DNA of 64,000 bases from contig FREU01000003.1 of the NCBI GenBank assembly GCA_900143615.1, forward strand, positions 62,001 through 126,000, in the 5' to 3' direction. This DNA is from Rhodobacteraceae bacterium Alg231-30. Its GTDB lineage: Bacteria; Pseudomonadota; Alphaproteobacteria; Rhodobacterales; Rhodobacteraceae. Positions 26,953 through 36,064 of this stretch are shown one piece after another (within the stretch, counting starts at the first letter, position 1; each line of letters begins with the position of its first letter). Below the pieces are notes generated by a model, which was not told the origin of the DNA, did not search any database, and saw only the letters and a program-made list of their open reading frames with translations. Position numbers and translations under genes: made by a program.

Positions 26953-28139
26953 CCAACCCAACAGACGGCGCAGAGCGCCCCTTGCTGGCGATCTTTATCA
27001 TCTGGTTTGCCGGATTGGGGGCTGCGTCACAATACGCCCGTATCAGCGTGGTTTTTGACCATATGCAAACCGTCTATCCGCAGGCCGGTGGCTGGTTGGG
27101 GTTTACCTTGTCCATCGTCGGTGTGGTCGGTGTGCTGCTGGGGGTCGTGGCAGGGACCTTGGCGGCGCGATTGGGGCCAAGGCGAGTAATTTTCTGGGGG
27201 CTGATCTTTGGCGCGGCTGTGGCTGCGCTTCAGGCGATTGGCCTGTCGTTGGGGCTGTTTCTTCTCACGCGCGTGATTGAAGGTATCTCGCATCTGGCGA
27301 TTGTGGTGGCCGGTCCAACTCTGTTGGCACGAGTGGCACCGCAGCGGCTTTATGGCTTTGCGTTTACTTTATGGGGCGCGTTTTTTGCGATTGCCTATGC
27401 GTTTTTGGCCTGGGTTGCGCCGCCGATTGTGGCGCGCTGGGGCTTGGATGCGTTGCATTTGGGGCACGCGGGTTGGTTGATGATCTGTGCTGGATTGATC
27501 TGGATGATGCATATTCCGGCGGGTGAGCGTGCCAAAGGCGCGCCGTTAACGGTGGGGTATTTGATGCGCCGTCATTGGGAGGTTTACCGATCACCTTTTA
27601 TGAATGCCTCGGCGTTTGGATGGCTGTTTTATGCGTTCTGTTTCCTGAGCATGCTGACGCTCTTGCCGCCGCATCTTGATCCGGAATGGCGCAGCGAGAC
27701 CATTGCCGCCATGCCATTGCTGGCCACAGCCACCTCAATGACGCTGGGGGTGCGGTTGTTGCATCGCATGCCGGCATTCCGCGTGGTGCAGATTGGATTT
27801 TTTACTGCGACGGGTGTCGTTGTGATGATTATGGTCTTTGGGGCCCATCCGGCGATCTGTCTCGGATACGCCATGGCCATGGGGTTGATGCAGGGTTCCA
27901 GTTTTGCGCTGGTGCCGCAGATCAACACGAATGAGAATGACCGTGCAGGGGCCAATGGGGCTTTTGCGCAGGCCGGAAATTTGGGCAACACCATCGGCAC
28001 GCCGGTGTTGTTGCTGGTGGCAAGTGTTGCCGGATTTAACGCAATGCTGATCGTTGTGGCGCTTGTGCTCGTAACAGGGGGTATAGGGCATCAGGTTTTG
28101 GCGGTTGCGCGCAAACGTCAAAGCGGGGTGCTGTTGTAA
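26949..28139 (+). CDS. MFS transporter
   Basis: The 396-residue protein has about twelve hydrophobic helices, with a motif-A-like segment (AGTLAARLGPRRVIFWGLI), RVIEGISHLAIVVAGPTLLA, and a typical second half (GFNAMLIVVALVLVTGGIG). The start is TTG 26949 within the lpdA stop (TTGA overlap), so translation is coupled to lpdA. The substrate is unknown. This coupling with E3 is curious; no shared function is evident. Confidence 0.85.
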   Translation: MTNPTDGAERPLLAIFIIWFAGLGAASQYARISVVFDHMQTVYPQAGGWLGFTLSIVGVVGVLLGVVAGTLAARLGPRRVIFWGLIFGAAVAALQAIGLSLGLFLLTRVIEGISHLAIVVAGPTLLARVAPQRLYGFAFTLWGAFFAIAYAFLAWVAPPIVARWGLDALHLGHAGWLMICAGLIWMMHIPAGERAKGAPLTVGYLMRRHWEVYRSPFMNASAFGWLFYAFCFLSMLTLLPPHLDPEWRSETIAAMPLLATATSMTLGVRLLHRMPAFRVVQIGFFTATGVVVMIMVFGAHPAICLGYAMAMGLMQGSSFALVPQINTNENDRAGANGAFAQAGNLGNTIGTPVLLLVASVAGFNAMLIVVALVLVTGGIGHQVLAVARKRQSGVLL

Positions 28140-28151
28140 ACTTGATTACGT

Positions 28152-28166
28152 GTTCCTGTAATGTTC
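28152..28166 (+). promoter_or_regulatory. LexA (SOS) box upstream of uvrA
   Basis: GTTC-CTGTAAT-GTTC: an exact GTTC-N7-GTTC, the LexA operator of alphaproteobacteria. It lies 66 bp upstream of the uvrA start, where an SOS operator is expected. Confidence 0.87.
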
Positions 28167-28231
28167 GCATTTTTTTGTTGGCACTGGCGGCGCACTGACC
28201 TATTTGTGGGGCGTTAACCCCGGGGGCTTTT

Positions 28232-31090
28232 ATGGCTGAGTTGAAGAACATCGAAGTGCGTGGCGCGCGCGAGCACAATTTGAAGTCGATTGATGTGGAT
28301 ATTCCACGCGATCAGCTTGTGGTCATCACTGGTTTGTCGGGGTCGGGCAAGTCGTCTCTGGCCTTTGATACGATCTATGCAGAAGGCCAGCGGCGCTATG
28401 TCGAAAGTCTGAGTGCCTATGCGCGTCAGTTTCTGGATATGATGGAAAAGCCGGATGTGGATCACATCAGCGGGCTTTCCCCTGCGATTTCGATTGAGCA
28501 GAAGACAACGTCGAAAAACCCGCGTTCGACCGTGGGGACGGTGACCGAGATTTACGATTATATGCGGCTGTTGTTTGCGCGGGTGGGAACGCCCTATAGC
28601 CCCGCCACCGGCCTGCCGATTGAAGCGCAGCAAGTGCAGGACATGGTTGACCGGATCATGACCATGCAGGAGGGCACGCGCGGCTATCTGTTGGCGCCAA
28701 TTGTGCGCGATCGCAAAGGTGAATACCGCAAAGAGTTTCTGGAGTTGCGCAAGCAAGGGTTTCAGCGCGTCAAGGTGGATGGGGCTTTCTATGAGCTGGA
28801 TGAGCCACCAACGCTGGACAAGAAATACCGCCATGACATCGATGTGGTGGTAGACCGTCTGGTGGTGCGAGAGGGAATGGAGACACGGCTTGCCGACAGT
28901 CTGCGCACGGCACTTGATCTGGCCGATGGAATTGCGATCCTTGAGACTGCGCCCAAGGATGATGAGCCTGAGCGGATCACATTCAGCGAAAAGTTTGCCT
29001 GTCCGGTCAGCGGGTTCACCATTTCCGAGATCGAGCCGCGTCTGTTTTCGTTTAACGCACCGTTTGGGGCCTGTCCGGAATGTGACGGGCTGGGTGTGGA
29101 GTTGTTCTTTGACGAGCGTCTCGTGGTGCCGGACCAGACGTTGAAAATCTATGACGGGGCGCTGGCGCCGTGGCGCAAAGGCAAGTCGCCGTATTTCCTG
29201 CAAACCATCGAAGCACTGGCCAAACATTACGGGTTTGACCGCAACACGCCTTGGAAGAAGCTGACGCAGAAAGTGCAGCAGGTATTCCTGTATGGGTCTG
29301 GCGAAGAAGAGATCGAATTTCGCTATGACGAAGGCGGGCGCGTCTATCAGGTGACGCGGGTTTTTGAAGGCGTGATCCCTAATATGGAGCGCCGCTATCG
29401 CGAGACAGATAGCAATTGGATTCGGGAAGAATTTGAGCGTTATCAAAATAATAGGCCCTGTGGTTCATGTGGCGGCTATCGTCTGCGGGAAGAAGCGCTG
29501 GCTGTCAAAATTGCCGGTCTGCATGCAGGCCAAGTGGTTGAAAAATCGATCCGTCAGGCATTGGCTTGGATTGAGGATGTACCCAATCATCTGACGCCGC
29601 AAAAGCAGGAAATCGCCCGTGCGATTGTCAAGGAAATCCGCGAGCGGTTGGGGTTTTTGAACAATGTCGGGTTGGAATATCTGTCGCTGAGCCGCAATAG
29701 CGGTACGTTGTCGGGCGGTGAGAGCCAGCGTATCCGGCTGGCCAGCCAGATTGGTTCGGGTCTGACTGGTGTGCTTTATGTGCTGGATGAGCCCAGCATC
29801 GGGTTGCATCAACGCGACAACGGGCGGCTGCTGACGACATTGAAAAACCTGCGCGATCAGGGAAATACGGTGATCGTGGTGGAGCATGACGAAGAGGCGA
29901 TCCGCGAGGCGGATTATGTCTTTGATATTGGGCCAGGTGCAGGGGTGCATGGCGGGCAGGTTGTGTCCGAGGGCAAGCCCGAGGAGATTTGTGCCGATCC
30001 GGCGTCAATGACGGGTCAATACCTGTCCGGTGCACGTGAGATTGCGGTGCCGACCCAGCGCCGTGAGGGCAATGGCAAGTCGGTGACCGTGGTCAAAGCG
30101 ACGGGCAATAACCTGAAGAAAGTGACCGCCGAGTTCCCGTTGGGGCAGTTTGTCTGTGTGACCGGTGTCTCTGGCGGCGGGAAATCGACGCTGACCATTG
30201 AGACCTTGTTCAAGACCGCAAGCATGCGTCTGAACGGTGCGCGCCAGACGCCTGCACCGTGCGAAACCATCAAGGGACTTGAGCATCTGGATAAGGTGAT
30301 CGACATCGACCAGCGCCCCATCGGACGCACGCCGCGCTCCAACCCTGCGACCTACACGGGGGCGTTTACACCAATCCGCGACTGGTTTGCCGGTTTGCCC
30401 GAGGCCAAGGCGCGGGGATACAAGCCCGGACGGTTTAGTTTCAACGTCAAAGGCGGGCGGTGCGAGGCCTGTCAGGGCGATGGTGTGATCAAGATCGAGA
30501 TGCATTTTCTGCCCGACGTTTATGTGGAGTGCGAGACCTGTAAAGGCGCGCGCTACAACCGTGAGACACTGGAAATTAAGTTTAAAGGCAAGAGTATAGC
30601 CGACGTTCTTGATATGACTGTTGAAGAGGCGCAGGACTTTTTCAAGGCGGTGCCGTCTATTCGTGACAAGATGGATGCGCTGGCGCGGGTTGGGCTGGGC
30701 TACATCAAAGTTGGGCAACAGGCGACGACCTTGTCCGGCGGGGAAGCGCAGCGGGTGAAGCTGTCCAAAGAGCTAGCGAAACGCTCGACTGGACGGACGT
30801 TGTATATTCTTGATGAACCCACCACGGGGCTGCATTTTGAGGATGTGCGCAAGCTGCTTGAGGTGCTGCACGAGCTGGTGGATCAGGGAAATTCGGTGGT
30901 TGTGATTGAGCATAATCTGGATGTGGTGAAGACTGCGGATCATATCATTGATATCGGGCCTGAGGGCGGGAATGGCGGTGGCAAGATTGTTGCCAAGGGC
31001 ACGCCTGAGAAGGTTGCCAAGGTGGCGGCCAGCCATACGGGGCATTATCTCAAAGACATGTTGAAGCCCAAAAAGGTGGCGGCGGAATGA
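28232..31090 (+). CDS. uvrA: Excinuclease ABC subunit A
   Basis: Damage-recognition ATPase of nucleotide excision repair. The 952 residues hold two ABC ATPase halves: Walker [14 protein letters not shown] near residue 35 and [14 protein letters not shown] near 650; signatures [14 protein letters not shown] and [15 protein letters not shown]; Walker [12 protein letters not shown] and [11 protein letters not shown]. The insertion zinc module near 740 is intact (CEAC...CETC). The first module near 253-280 reads CPVS...CPEC, so one Cys is missing. A LexA box lies upstream, so SOS induction is likely. The stop overlaps the next start (ATGA). Confidence 0.98.
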   Translation: MAELKNIEVRGAREHNLKSIDVDIPRDQLVVITGLSGSGKSSLAFDTIYAEGQRRYVESLSAYARQFLDMMEKPDVDHISGLSPAISIEQKTTSKNPRSTVGTVTEIYDYMRLLFARVGTPYSPATGLPIEAQQVQDMVDRIMTMQEGTRGYLLAPIVRDRKGEYRKEFLELRKQGFQRVKVDGAFYELDEPPTLDKKYRHDIDVVVDRLVVREGMETRLADSLRTALDLADGIAILETAPKDDEPERITFSEKFACPVSGFTISEIEPRLFSFNAPFGACPECDGLGVELFFDERLVVPDQTLKIYDGALAPWRKGKSPYFLQTIEALAKHYGFDRNTPWKKLTQKVQQVFLYGSGEEEIEFRYDEGGRVYQVTRVFEGVIPNMERRYRETDSNWIREEFERYQNNRPCGSCGGYRLREEALAVKIAGLHAGQVVEKSIRQALAWIEDVPNHLTPQKQEIARAIVKEIRERLGFLNNVGLEYLSLSRNSGTLSGGESQRIRLASQIGSGLTGVLYVLDEPSIGLHQRDNGRLLTTLKNLRDQGNTVIVVEHDEEAIREADYVFDIGPGAGVHGGQVVSEGKPEEICADPASMTGQYLSGAREIAVPTQRREGNGKSVTVVKATGNNLKKVTAEFPLGQFVCVTGVSGGGKSTLTIETLFKTASMRLNGARQTPAPCETIKGLEHLDKVIDIDQRPIGRTPRSNPATYTGAFTPIRDWFAGLPEAKARGYKPGRFSFNVKGGRCEACQGDGVIKIEMHFLPDVYVECETCKGARYNRETLEIKFKGKSIADVLDMTVEEAQDFFKAVPSIRDKMDALARVGLGYIKVGQQATTLSGGEAQRVKLSKELAKRSTGRTLYILDEPTTGLHFEDVRKLLEVLHELVDQGNSVVVIEHNLDVVKTADHIIDIGPEGGNGGGKIVAKGTPEKVAKVAASHTGHYLKDMLKPKKVAAE

Positions 31091-31983
31091 GCCGCCTTGG
31101 GCTCGCACTTGGTTCAGGTGGTGCGCGGGGCTGGTGTCACATCGGTGTTCTGCGCGCGCTGGATCAGTTGGGGTTAAAGCCCGAGGTTGTTGCGGGTTGC
31201 TCCATGGGGGCTCTTGTGGGGGCCGCTTGGGCAGCGGGAAAGCTGGATGCCCTGGAAGACTGGGCCCGTAGCATGACCCAGACTCGGATGTTGAAATATG
31301 TTGATCTGCGCTTTGAAAATGGCGGGTTGCTGCGCGGCGGTACAGTACGTGATTTGATGGCCGAAGTGGGGCTGCCGGAACGAATTGAAGATCTGGATCA
31401 TCCATTTCTTGCGGTCGCGACGGATATTGCCACGGGGCATGAGGTCTGGATCCGAGAGGGCGATTTGTTTGACGCAGTACGTGCGTCGATCTCTATTCCA
31501 GCGGTGTTCTGCCCTCATCTGGTGAACGGCAAATGGTTGCTGGACGGCGGTTTGATCAACCCGGTGCCCAGCTCGGCCTGTCGGGCGCTGGGGGCTGATC
31601 GGATTGTATCTGTGAACCCGAATGGTAAGTTTGGTCATCTTTGGGAACCGGGCCGGCCGATGCTTGAGCAGATCGGCGCGACAGAGTGGTTGGATAAGCT
31701 GCCATCGGTGGTCGGTGAGCAGATGCGTGAGATGATGAAATCTGACACGCCCAAAGGCCCCGACATTTTTGAAGTTATGTCCACGTCAATCGACATTATG
31801 ACCGAATTTGTACGCAAGGCGCGCTCGGCCTCTGATCCGGCGCATCTGGAGCTCGAGGCGGACTTAAATCATATGTCGGTATTGGAACTCTATCGCGCAC
31901 AAGAGGCGATTGACGAAGGCGCGCGAATTGTAGAGGCGCAAGCCGACGCCTTGCGCCAGCTTGCGACAGACACACCAAGTTAA
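31087..31983 (+). CDS. Patatin-like phospholipase family protein (RssA-like)
   Basis: Serine-aspartate acyl hydrolase fold, 298 residues. The oxyanion-hole glycine motif is [15 protein letters not shown], the nucleophile is in GCSMG, and the catalytic Asp is in [11 protein letters not shown]. This matches RssA/YchK-like bacterial patatins; the substrate (lipid acyl ester) is not shown. The ATG overlaps the uvrA stop by 4 nt, so it is translationally coupled to uvrA and probably shares its SOS control. Confidence 0.92.
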   Translation: MSRLGLALGSGGARGWCHIGVLRALDQLGLKPEVVAGCSMGALVGAAWAAGKLDALEDWARSMTQTRMLKYVDLRFENGGLLRGGTVRDLMAEVGLPERIEDLDHPFLAVATDIATGHEVWIREGDLFDAVRASISIPAVFCPHLVNGKWLLDGGLINPVPSSACRALGADRIVSVNPNGKFGHLWEPGRPMLEQIGATEWLDKLPSVVGEQMREMMKSDTPKGPDIFEVMSTSIDIMTEFVRKARSASDPAHLELEADLNHMSVLELYRAQEAIDEGARIVEAQADALRQLATDTPS

Positions 31984-31992
31984 GGCTTTGGC

Positions 31993-32187
31993 TTAGGTCT
32001 TCTTAATCGGGCAGGTGGATAGCCCAAAGATTGAATAGAGCGGGCAGGTTGACATAAGTCCGGTCAAAAGTGGGATCACGCCAATCCACATCCAAAGGCC
32101 ATAGCCCAGTGCAGCCCCTGTCAGCAGCAGAAGCCCCAAGACAATACGGGCGATGCGGTCAAATTGGCCTACGTTTTTTGCAAACAT
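31993..32187 (-). CDS. DUF2892 (YgaP-type) small membrane protein
   Basis: The 64-residue protein has NVGQFDRIARIVLGLLLL followed by a second hydrophobic stretch and a short end with LMSTCPLYSIFGLSTCPI, containing two cysteines. This is the DUF2892 family, found as the membrane tail of the YgaP rhodanese and as stand-alone proteins near sulfur or redox genes. ATG 32187 has AAGGAGAA upstream. The promoter side carries AT-rich palindromes (32235-32254). The ORF extends to 32214 without support. Confidence 0.88.
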   Translation of the reverse strand: MFAKNVGQFDRIARIVLGLLLLTGAALGYGLWMWIGVIPLLTGLMSTCPLYSIFGLSTCPIKKT

Positions 32188-32234
32188 GAATTTCTCCTTG
32201 GAAAACTGGACCAAGGGTAAAACACATATTAAAA

Positions 32235-32254
32235 ATCATATATGATATAAATCA
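32235..32254. promoter_or_regulatory. Candidate operator of the DUF2892 gene
   Basis: Perfect palindrome ATCATATATGAT (32235-32246) overlapping TGAT-ATAA-ATCA (32243-32254), about 50 bp upstream of the ATG in an AT-rich stretch. Such palindromes are typical of ArsR-type redox/sulfur repressors; the actual regulator is unknown. Confidence 0.4.
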
Positions 32255-32292
32255 AAGCGACAACCTAAAGTGCGCTTTGTACCGTGCGCTGA

Positions 32293-33849
32293 TTACGCTG
32301 CGAGAAGGGCGCGGGCTTCAAAGCTGCGCAGGCTCAGGCGGGCTGCGACGCCATCCTCAAGACCCGCTTGATCAAGAATTGTTTGAAGAGACTGGTTGGC
32401 GCAGGCATCAAAGCTGTGTTGGGTTTGTGGGCCGGGCAGGAAGCTTTCGCTCCATTGTCCGTTTGAGTGCAAAAGCTCATGCTGGGCCATCAGAATGTGA
32501 AAATAGATAATCGTATCCTGTGTCTGACAACGCAGAACATCGCGTTCGTTCACCAAGTCCTTGGCTTTGACCAACACTTCGTCGCAGCCAAACAGCAGTT
32601 CGGCGCGCGCACCGCGCAGCAGAATACGGTGTTGCGGGGAGACAACCAAATCGGTTGTGTTGTCCAAAACGCCAGCTTTGATGCGGATGGGCTGTGCCTC
32701 GAGGCTGGGCTGGATGTGTGAGCGACCAATCCATTGAATGGGCTGAAGGCCGGAATCCAGCGTTTCCACCAACATGCCCGCTGTGAGCTGCTCAACGGGC
32801 AAATCACCCTGCGCGGTGCGGATCATCGTGCCTGCGGTAAAGCAGGGCGGCTGTTGGGTGATTTCAACAAGGGCGGTGTCAGTGTCGCCGCTTTCATCTT
32901 CGATTGTGTAGTTAAAGTAGACGGTTTCGTTGTCGGTGTCCGCATCGATGGTCAGCGTGCCGTCGGTATTGAGGGTCACAACCTGTCCGGTGGGCAGGGT
33001 CACAGTGTCGAGCGGATCAACCTGAACGCCATTGACATGCGTGATGGTCAGGGTGGGCCCGGCGGTGGAGGCGTCATTGTCCAATACATCGATGGTTTTG
33101 CTGCCGCCGAGGCCGATGGAGACTTCGTCATCTTGGGCCACAATGGCTGTCTGCACAGAGCCGCCCGCAATCAAAAGGTTTGAATCGTAGCGGTTGTCAG
33201 AGGCATCAGCGATGCCAATCACCAGCTCGTTCACACCGTCCTGAAGCGGCACAACAAAGGTGAGCGTGACTGTGAAACCGTCCATCTCGGTGTTGTATTC
33301 ATCACCACTGTTGTCGATGTAGATGTTTTCATTGGCATCATTGATGTTGCCAATACTGGCGGAACCATCACCAACCGAAATCTGGCCCTCGACGCCGTTC
33401 ACCCAGACACCAATAGCGTCATTGTAACTTAGGTATTCCGGGTATTCTTCAGAGGAGAGCACAAAATCGATGGTCAGCATCTCACCGGCTGAGCCGTTGA
33501 AATCGATTACGATATAAGAGGCGTCATATGTGTTTGTGCCCGCCGCTGCATTAAACAGGGCGTTGTTGTTCTCACCGCTGGTGTTGGTCGAGGTGCTGGT
33601 GGACGTGTTGGTGTTGGTGCTGCCGTTGCTATTGGTGAAATCATCCGCATGTCCGGTTGATAAAATCACACCGCTGTCGGCAGGGGCGACGCCGGGCGTT
33701 GTTGTATCTGCGCCAGAGTAGATCCCCGAACTGTCCGCGTCGCCGTAATAGGTGGCATCGATTATGCGGTCTGGATCGCCAAAGATCTCGTTGGCCATCT
33801 CAAGGCCAGTGGCCGTCATGTCGATGTTTAGTTCTGTTGCCGTTGCCAT
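32293..33849 (-). CDS. Choice-of-anchor L and Hint domain protein
   Basis: A 518-residue acidic, probably exported protein. Order: choice-of-anchor L region (about 5-235: EMANEIFGDPDRIIDATYYG, SGIYSGADTT, SGVILSTG, VLSSEEYPEYLSYNDAIGVW), containing a Thr/Ser/Asn-repeat stretch near 75-95; a cadherin/VCBS-like strand region (about 235-330, TIDVLDNDASTAGPTLTITH, TVYFNYTIEDESGDTD); then a Hint domain (about 335-500) starting CFTAGTMIRTAQGDLPVEQL. No N-terminal signal peptide is visible, so secretion by a type I system is likely (inference). The start ATG 33849 has a weak ribosome site. No secretion genes are nearby. Confidence 0.88.
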   Translation of the reverse strand: MATATELNIDMTATGLEMANEIFGDPDRIIDATYYGDADSSGIYSGADTTTPGVAPADSGVILSTGHADDFTNSNGSTNTNTSTSTSTNTSGENNNALFNAAAGTNTYDASYIVIDFNGSAGEMLTIDFVLSSEEYPEYLSYNDAIGVWVNGVEGQISVGDGSASIGNINDANENIYIDNSGDEYNTEMDGFTVTLTFVVPLQDGVNELVIGIADASDNRYDSNLLIAGGSVQTAIVAQDDEVSIGLGGSKTIDVLDNDASTAGPTLTITHVNGVQVDPLDTVTLPTGQVVTLNTDGTLTIDADTDNETVYFNYTIEDESGDTDTALVEITQQPPCFTAGTMIRTAQGDLPVEQLTAGMLVETLDSGLQPIQWIGRSHIQPSLEAQPIRIKAGVLDNTTDLVVSPQHRILLRGARAELLFGCDEVLVKAKDLVNERDVLRCQTQDTIIYFHILMAQHELLHSNGQWSESFLPGPQTQHSFDACANQSLQTILDQAGLEDGVAARLSLRSFEARALLAA

Positions 33850-33989
33850 TTGCCTGCCCCGTGTCGAAAGTCGTGGGAAACTTATTGTTTCCGCTTTGGT
33901 GACAACTGGTGACGTTTAAACAAGGCGGGATGGTGGCACGGTTAAGGAAATAGTAACCAAAAATAAGGGCGGGCATTTTTGGCTTGTAT

Positions 33990-34020
33990 AAAAACAGCCG
34001 CGTCTGGCATGACGCGGCTG
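33990..34020 (-). terminator. Terminator after mmsB
   Basis: 10-bp perfect stem CAGCCGCGTC (33995-34004) / GACGCGGCTG (34011-34020). On the minus strand it is followed by TTTTTATA. It ends the acyl-CoA dehydrogenase, hydrolase, mmsB transcript. Confidence 0.88.
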
Positions 34021-34060
34021 CATCGTGGCCTGTGTGGGATTTCGACGTATGGGGGCTTGC

Positions 34061-34933
34061 TTAGTCGCGTGAGCGTTTTTCAAACCGTGGCAGCATGGCA
34101 GAAAAGTCAGTGCCTAAGCCATCTTCGCCTTCGACGAACTGCTCATATAACTTGGCGGCCATTTGTCCCATCGGGGTGTCGGCATCCGCGCTGATTGCGG
34201 CCTGTTGGCTCAGGCGCAGGTCTTTGAGCATCAACTCGGACGCAAATCCGGGCTGATAGTTGTTGTCTGCAGGCGATTGTGGCCCAACACCCGGCGCGGG
34301 GCAGTAGGCATTCATGGTCCAGCTATAACCTGAGGAGGTGGAAACAACGTCAAACATCTTTTGACGGTCCAGGCCTAGTTTGTCCGCCAAGGCGAAGGCC
34401 TCGCAGGTGGCAATCATAGTGACGCCAAGGATCATGTTGTTACAAATTTTGGCGGATTGGCCTGCACCTGCTTCGCCGCAATGCACAGCCTTTTGCCCCA
34501 TGATATCAAACAGGGGATTGGCGCAGGCAAAGGCGTCGCCGGACCCGCCCGCCATGAATGTCAGCGTGCCGGCCGAGGCGCCCCCAATGCCGCCAGAGAC
34601 GGGGGCGTCTACGCAATGAATGCCAGCCTCAAAAGCTTGGGCCGCAACCGCGCGGGCGCTGTCGACGTCTACGGTTGAGCAATCCACGAGGGTAGACCCA
34701 ATTTGCATGGCGGGAATGATTTCTTCTGCCACGGCACGCAGAATTGCGCCATTTGGCAACATGGTGATAACAACTTCGGCGTCGCTGGCCGCGATGGCGG
34801 CGGATTTTGCCATGGTGACGCCTTCGATGTCGACTGCTGCCATGTCAAACCCTGTGACGTCATGGCCCGCCGAGGCCAGATTGGCCGCCATCGGCCCGCC
34901 CATATTACCCAATCCGATAAATCCTATTTTCAT
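34061..34933 (-). CDS. mmsB: 3-hydroxyisobutyrate dehydrogenase
   Basis: NAD-dependent oxidation of 3-hydroxyisobutyrate to methylmalonate semialdehyde in valine breakdown. The 290 residues have the Rossmann motif GFIGLGNMGGPMAANL, the substrate motif DAPVSGGIGGASAGTL, the catalytic Lys in AKICNNMILG, and DLRLSQQAA at the C-terminal helix. It is 3 nt after the preceding hydrolase gene, and a terminator follows. The context (hydrolase, acyl-CoA dehydrogenase) supports the valine role rather than another beta-hydroxyacid dehydrogenase. Confidence 0.95.
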   Translation of the reverse strand: MKIGFIGLGNMGGPMAANLASAGHDVTGFDMAAVDIEGVTMAKSAAIAASDAEVVITMLPNGAILRAVAEEIIPAMQIGSTLVDCSTVDVDSARAVAAQAFEAGIHCVDAPVSGGIGGASAGTLTFMAGGSGDAFACANPLFDIMGQKAVHCGEAGAGQSAKICNNMILGVTMIATCEAFALADKLGLDRQKMFDVVSTSSGYSWTMNAYCPAPGVGPQSPADNNYQPGFASELMLKDLRLSQQAAISADADTPMGQMAAKLYEQFVEGEDGLGTDFSAMLPRFEKRSRD

Positions 34934-34936
34934 GGC

Positions 34937-35977
34937 TCACTCTCCCTTGTGAAACGTTAGTTTATCTGCGCCCAGCGGCAAAAGCATTTGTGTGACGGCA
35001 CCTTGGGGTAGGGCGTTCAGGTCATGCTTCCATTGCGGATTGCGATCCTTGTCGATGATTTGTGCGCGAATGCCTTCGAGAAAATCCCCGTGCTCCATCG
35101 CGCGATAGGTGAAGCGGTATTCCTGATCCAAGGCAAAGCGAATGTCTGAACGGGTGCGCACGCGGTGAATGATCTCAAGCGCGGCCCCTTGAGCAAGGGG
35201 CGAGGTGCGCGACAGTTTTTTCAGCGCATCGGCGGTAAATTCGCTGTCTTCAAGTTTGAGCGATGTCAGCACATCCACCAGACGCTCGCCTGCGAAATGG
35301 CGGTTGATGTCGTCCAGTTGGGCTTGCAGCGGGCCGGGCTCGGGGGCAATGGCTGCGGCATCAATCAGGGTCCAGTCGGCAGTGGCCTCCAACGCGGCAA
35401 TCAGATCAGGCCAGCGTTCTTGCGGCACGTAGTAGTCCGCAAAGCCGACAAAGATTGCATCAGCTGCGTTCAGACGCGCGGTGGTCAGTGCCAGATATTC
35501 GCCCATGCGCCCCGGCGCCTGTGCCAAAATCAACGAGCCGCCCACGTCAGGGATCAGGCCGATGCCGCATTCGGGCATGGCGATCTGGCTGCTTTCACCC
35601 ACAACGCGGTGGCTGCCGTGACAGCCGACACCAACGCCGCCGCCCATGGTAAAGCCCTGCATAAAGCTGGCGACAGGTTTGGGGAATTCAAACAGTTTGG
35701 CATTCATGCGGTATTCATCGGCCCAGAATTTGCGGCCATAAGCAAAGTCGCCTTGGGTGCCGGTGTTATACAGTTCGGCAATATCGCCGCCTGCGCAGAA
35801 GGCTTTCTCGCCTTCGGCATCAATCACCAGCATTTTCACCGCATCATCGGTGGCCCAGAGGTCCAGTGCATCCTCAATCGCGATGCACATCTCGTAAGAC
35901 ATCGCGTTGAGCGCCTTAGGGCGGGTGAAGGTGATCCGGCCGGTGTGGCCGACCTTGCAAATATTGATGTCTGACAC
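34937..35977 (-). CDS. 3-hydroxyisobutyryl-CoA hydrolase (enoyl-CoA hydratase/isomerase fold)
   Basis: Releases 3-hydroxyisobutyrate from its CoA ester, the step before MmsB. The 346-residue protein is a crotonase-fold enzyme of the HIBCH type: RPKALNAMSYEMC, EKAFCAGGDIAELY, QGFTMGGGVGVGCHG and AMPECGIGLIPDVGGS. Length 346 fits HIBCH (ordinary enoyl-CoA hydratases are about 260). I use GTG 35977 (VSDINICKVG) with GGAG upstream; an ATG at 36016 also has GGAG but adds an unusual basic head. A strong intercistronic hairpin lies just upstream. Confidence 0.92.
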   Translation of the reverse strand: MSDINICKVGHTGRITFTRPKALNAMSYEMCIAIEDALDLWATDDAVKMLVIDAEGEKAFCAGGDIAELYNTGTQGDFAYGRKFWADEYRMNAKLFEFPKPVASFMQGFTMGGGVGVGCHGSHRVVGESSQIAMPECGIGLIPDVGGSLILAQAPGRMGEYLALTTARLNAADAIFVGFADYYVPQERWPDLIAALEATADWTLIDAAAIAPEPGPLQAQLDDINRHFAGERLVDVLTSLKLEDSEFTADALKKLSRTSPLAQGAALEIIHRVRTRSDIRFALDQEYRFTYRAMEHGDFLEGIRAQIIDKDRNPQWKHDLNALPQGAVTQMLLPLGADKLTFHKGE

Positions 35978-36023
35978 GGTGTCGCGCTCCGGTTTATGTC
36001 TGTCCGTCTGGCGCATGCCAGAC

Positions 36024-36058
36024 CGCTCCGCCCCATCTTCGATGGGTGGGGTGGAGCG
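36024..36058 (-). other. Intercistronic hairpin in the valine operon
   Basis: 14-pair stem 36024-36037 / 36045-36058, with two G-T pairs, between the acyl-CoA dehydrogenase stop and the hydrolase start. No T tract follows, so an mRNA processing/stability element is more likely than a terminator. Confidence 0.5.
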
Positions 36059-36064
36059 CCCTTG

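Noticed and set aside
25957-26961. 334-residue minus frame
   Set aside because: Antisense to lpdA; His-rich shadow.
28214-29446. 410-residue open frame on the minus strand
   Set aside because: Lies wholly within uvrA, rich in His/Arg/Gln, no ribosome site; a shadow of GC-rich codon use.
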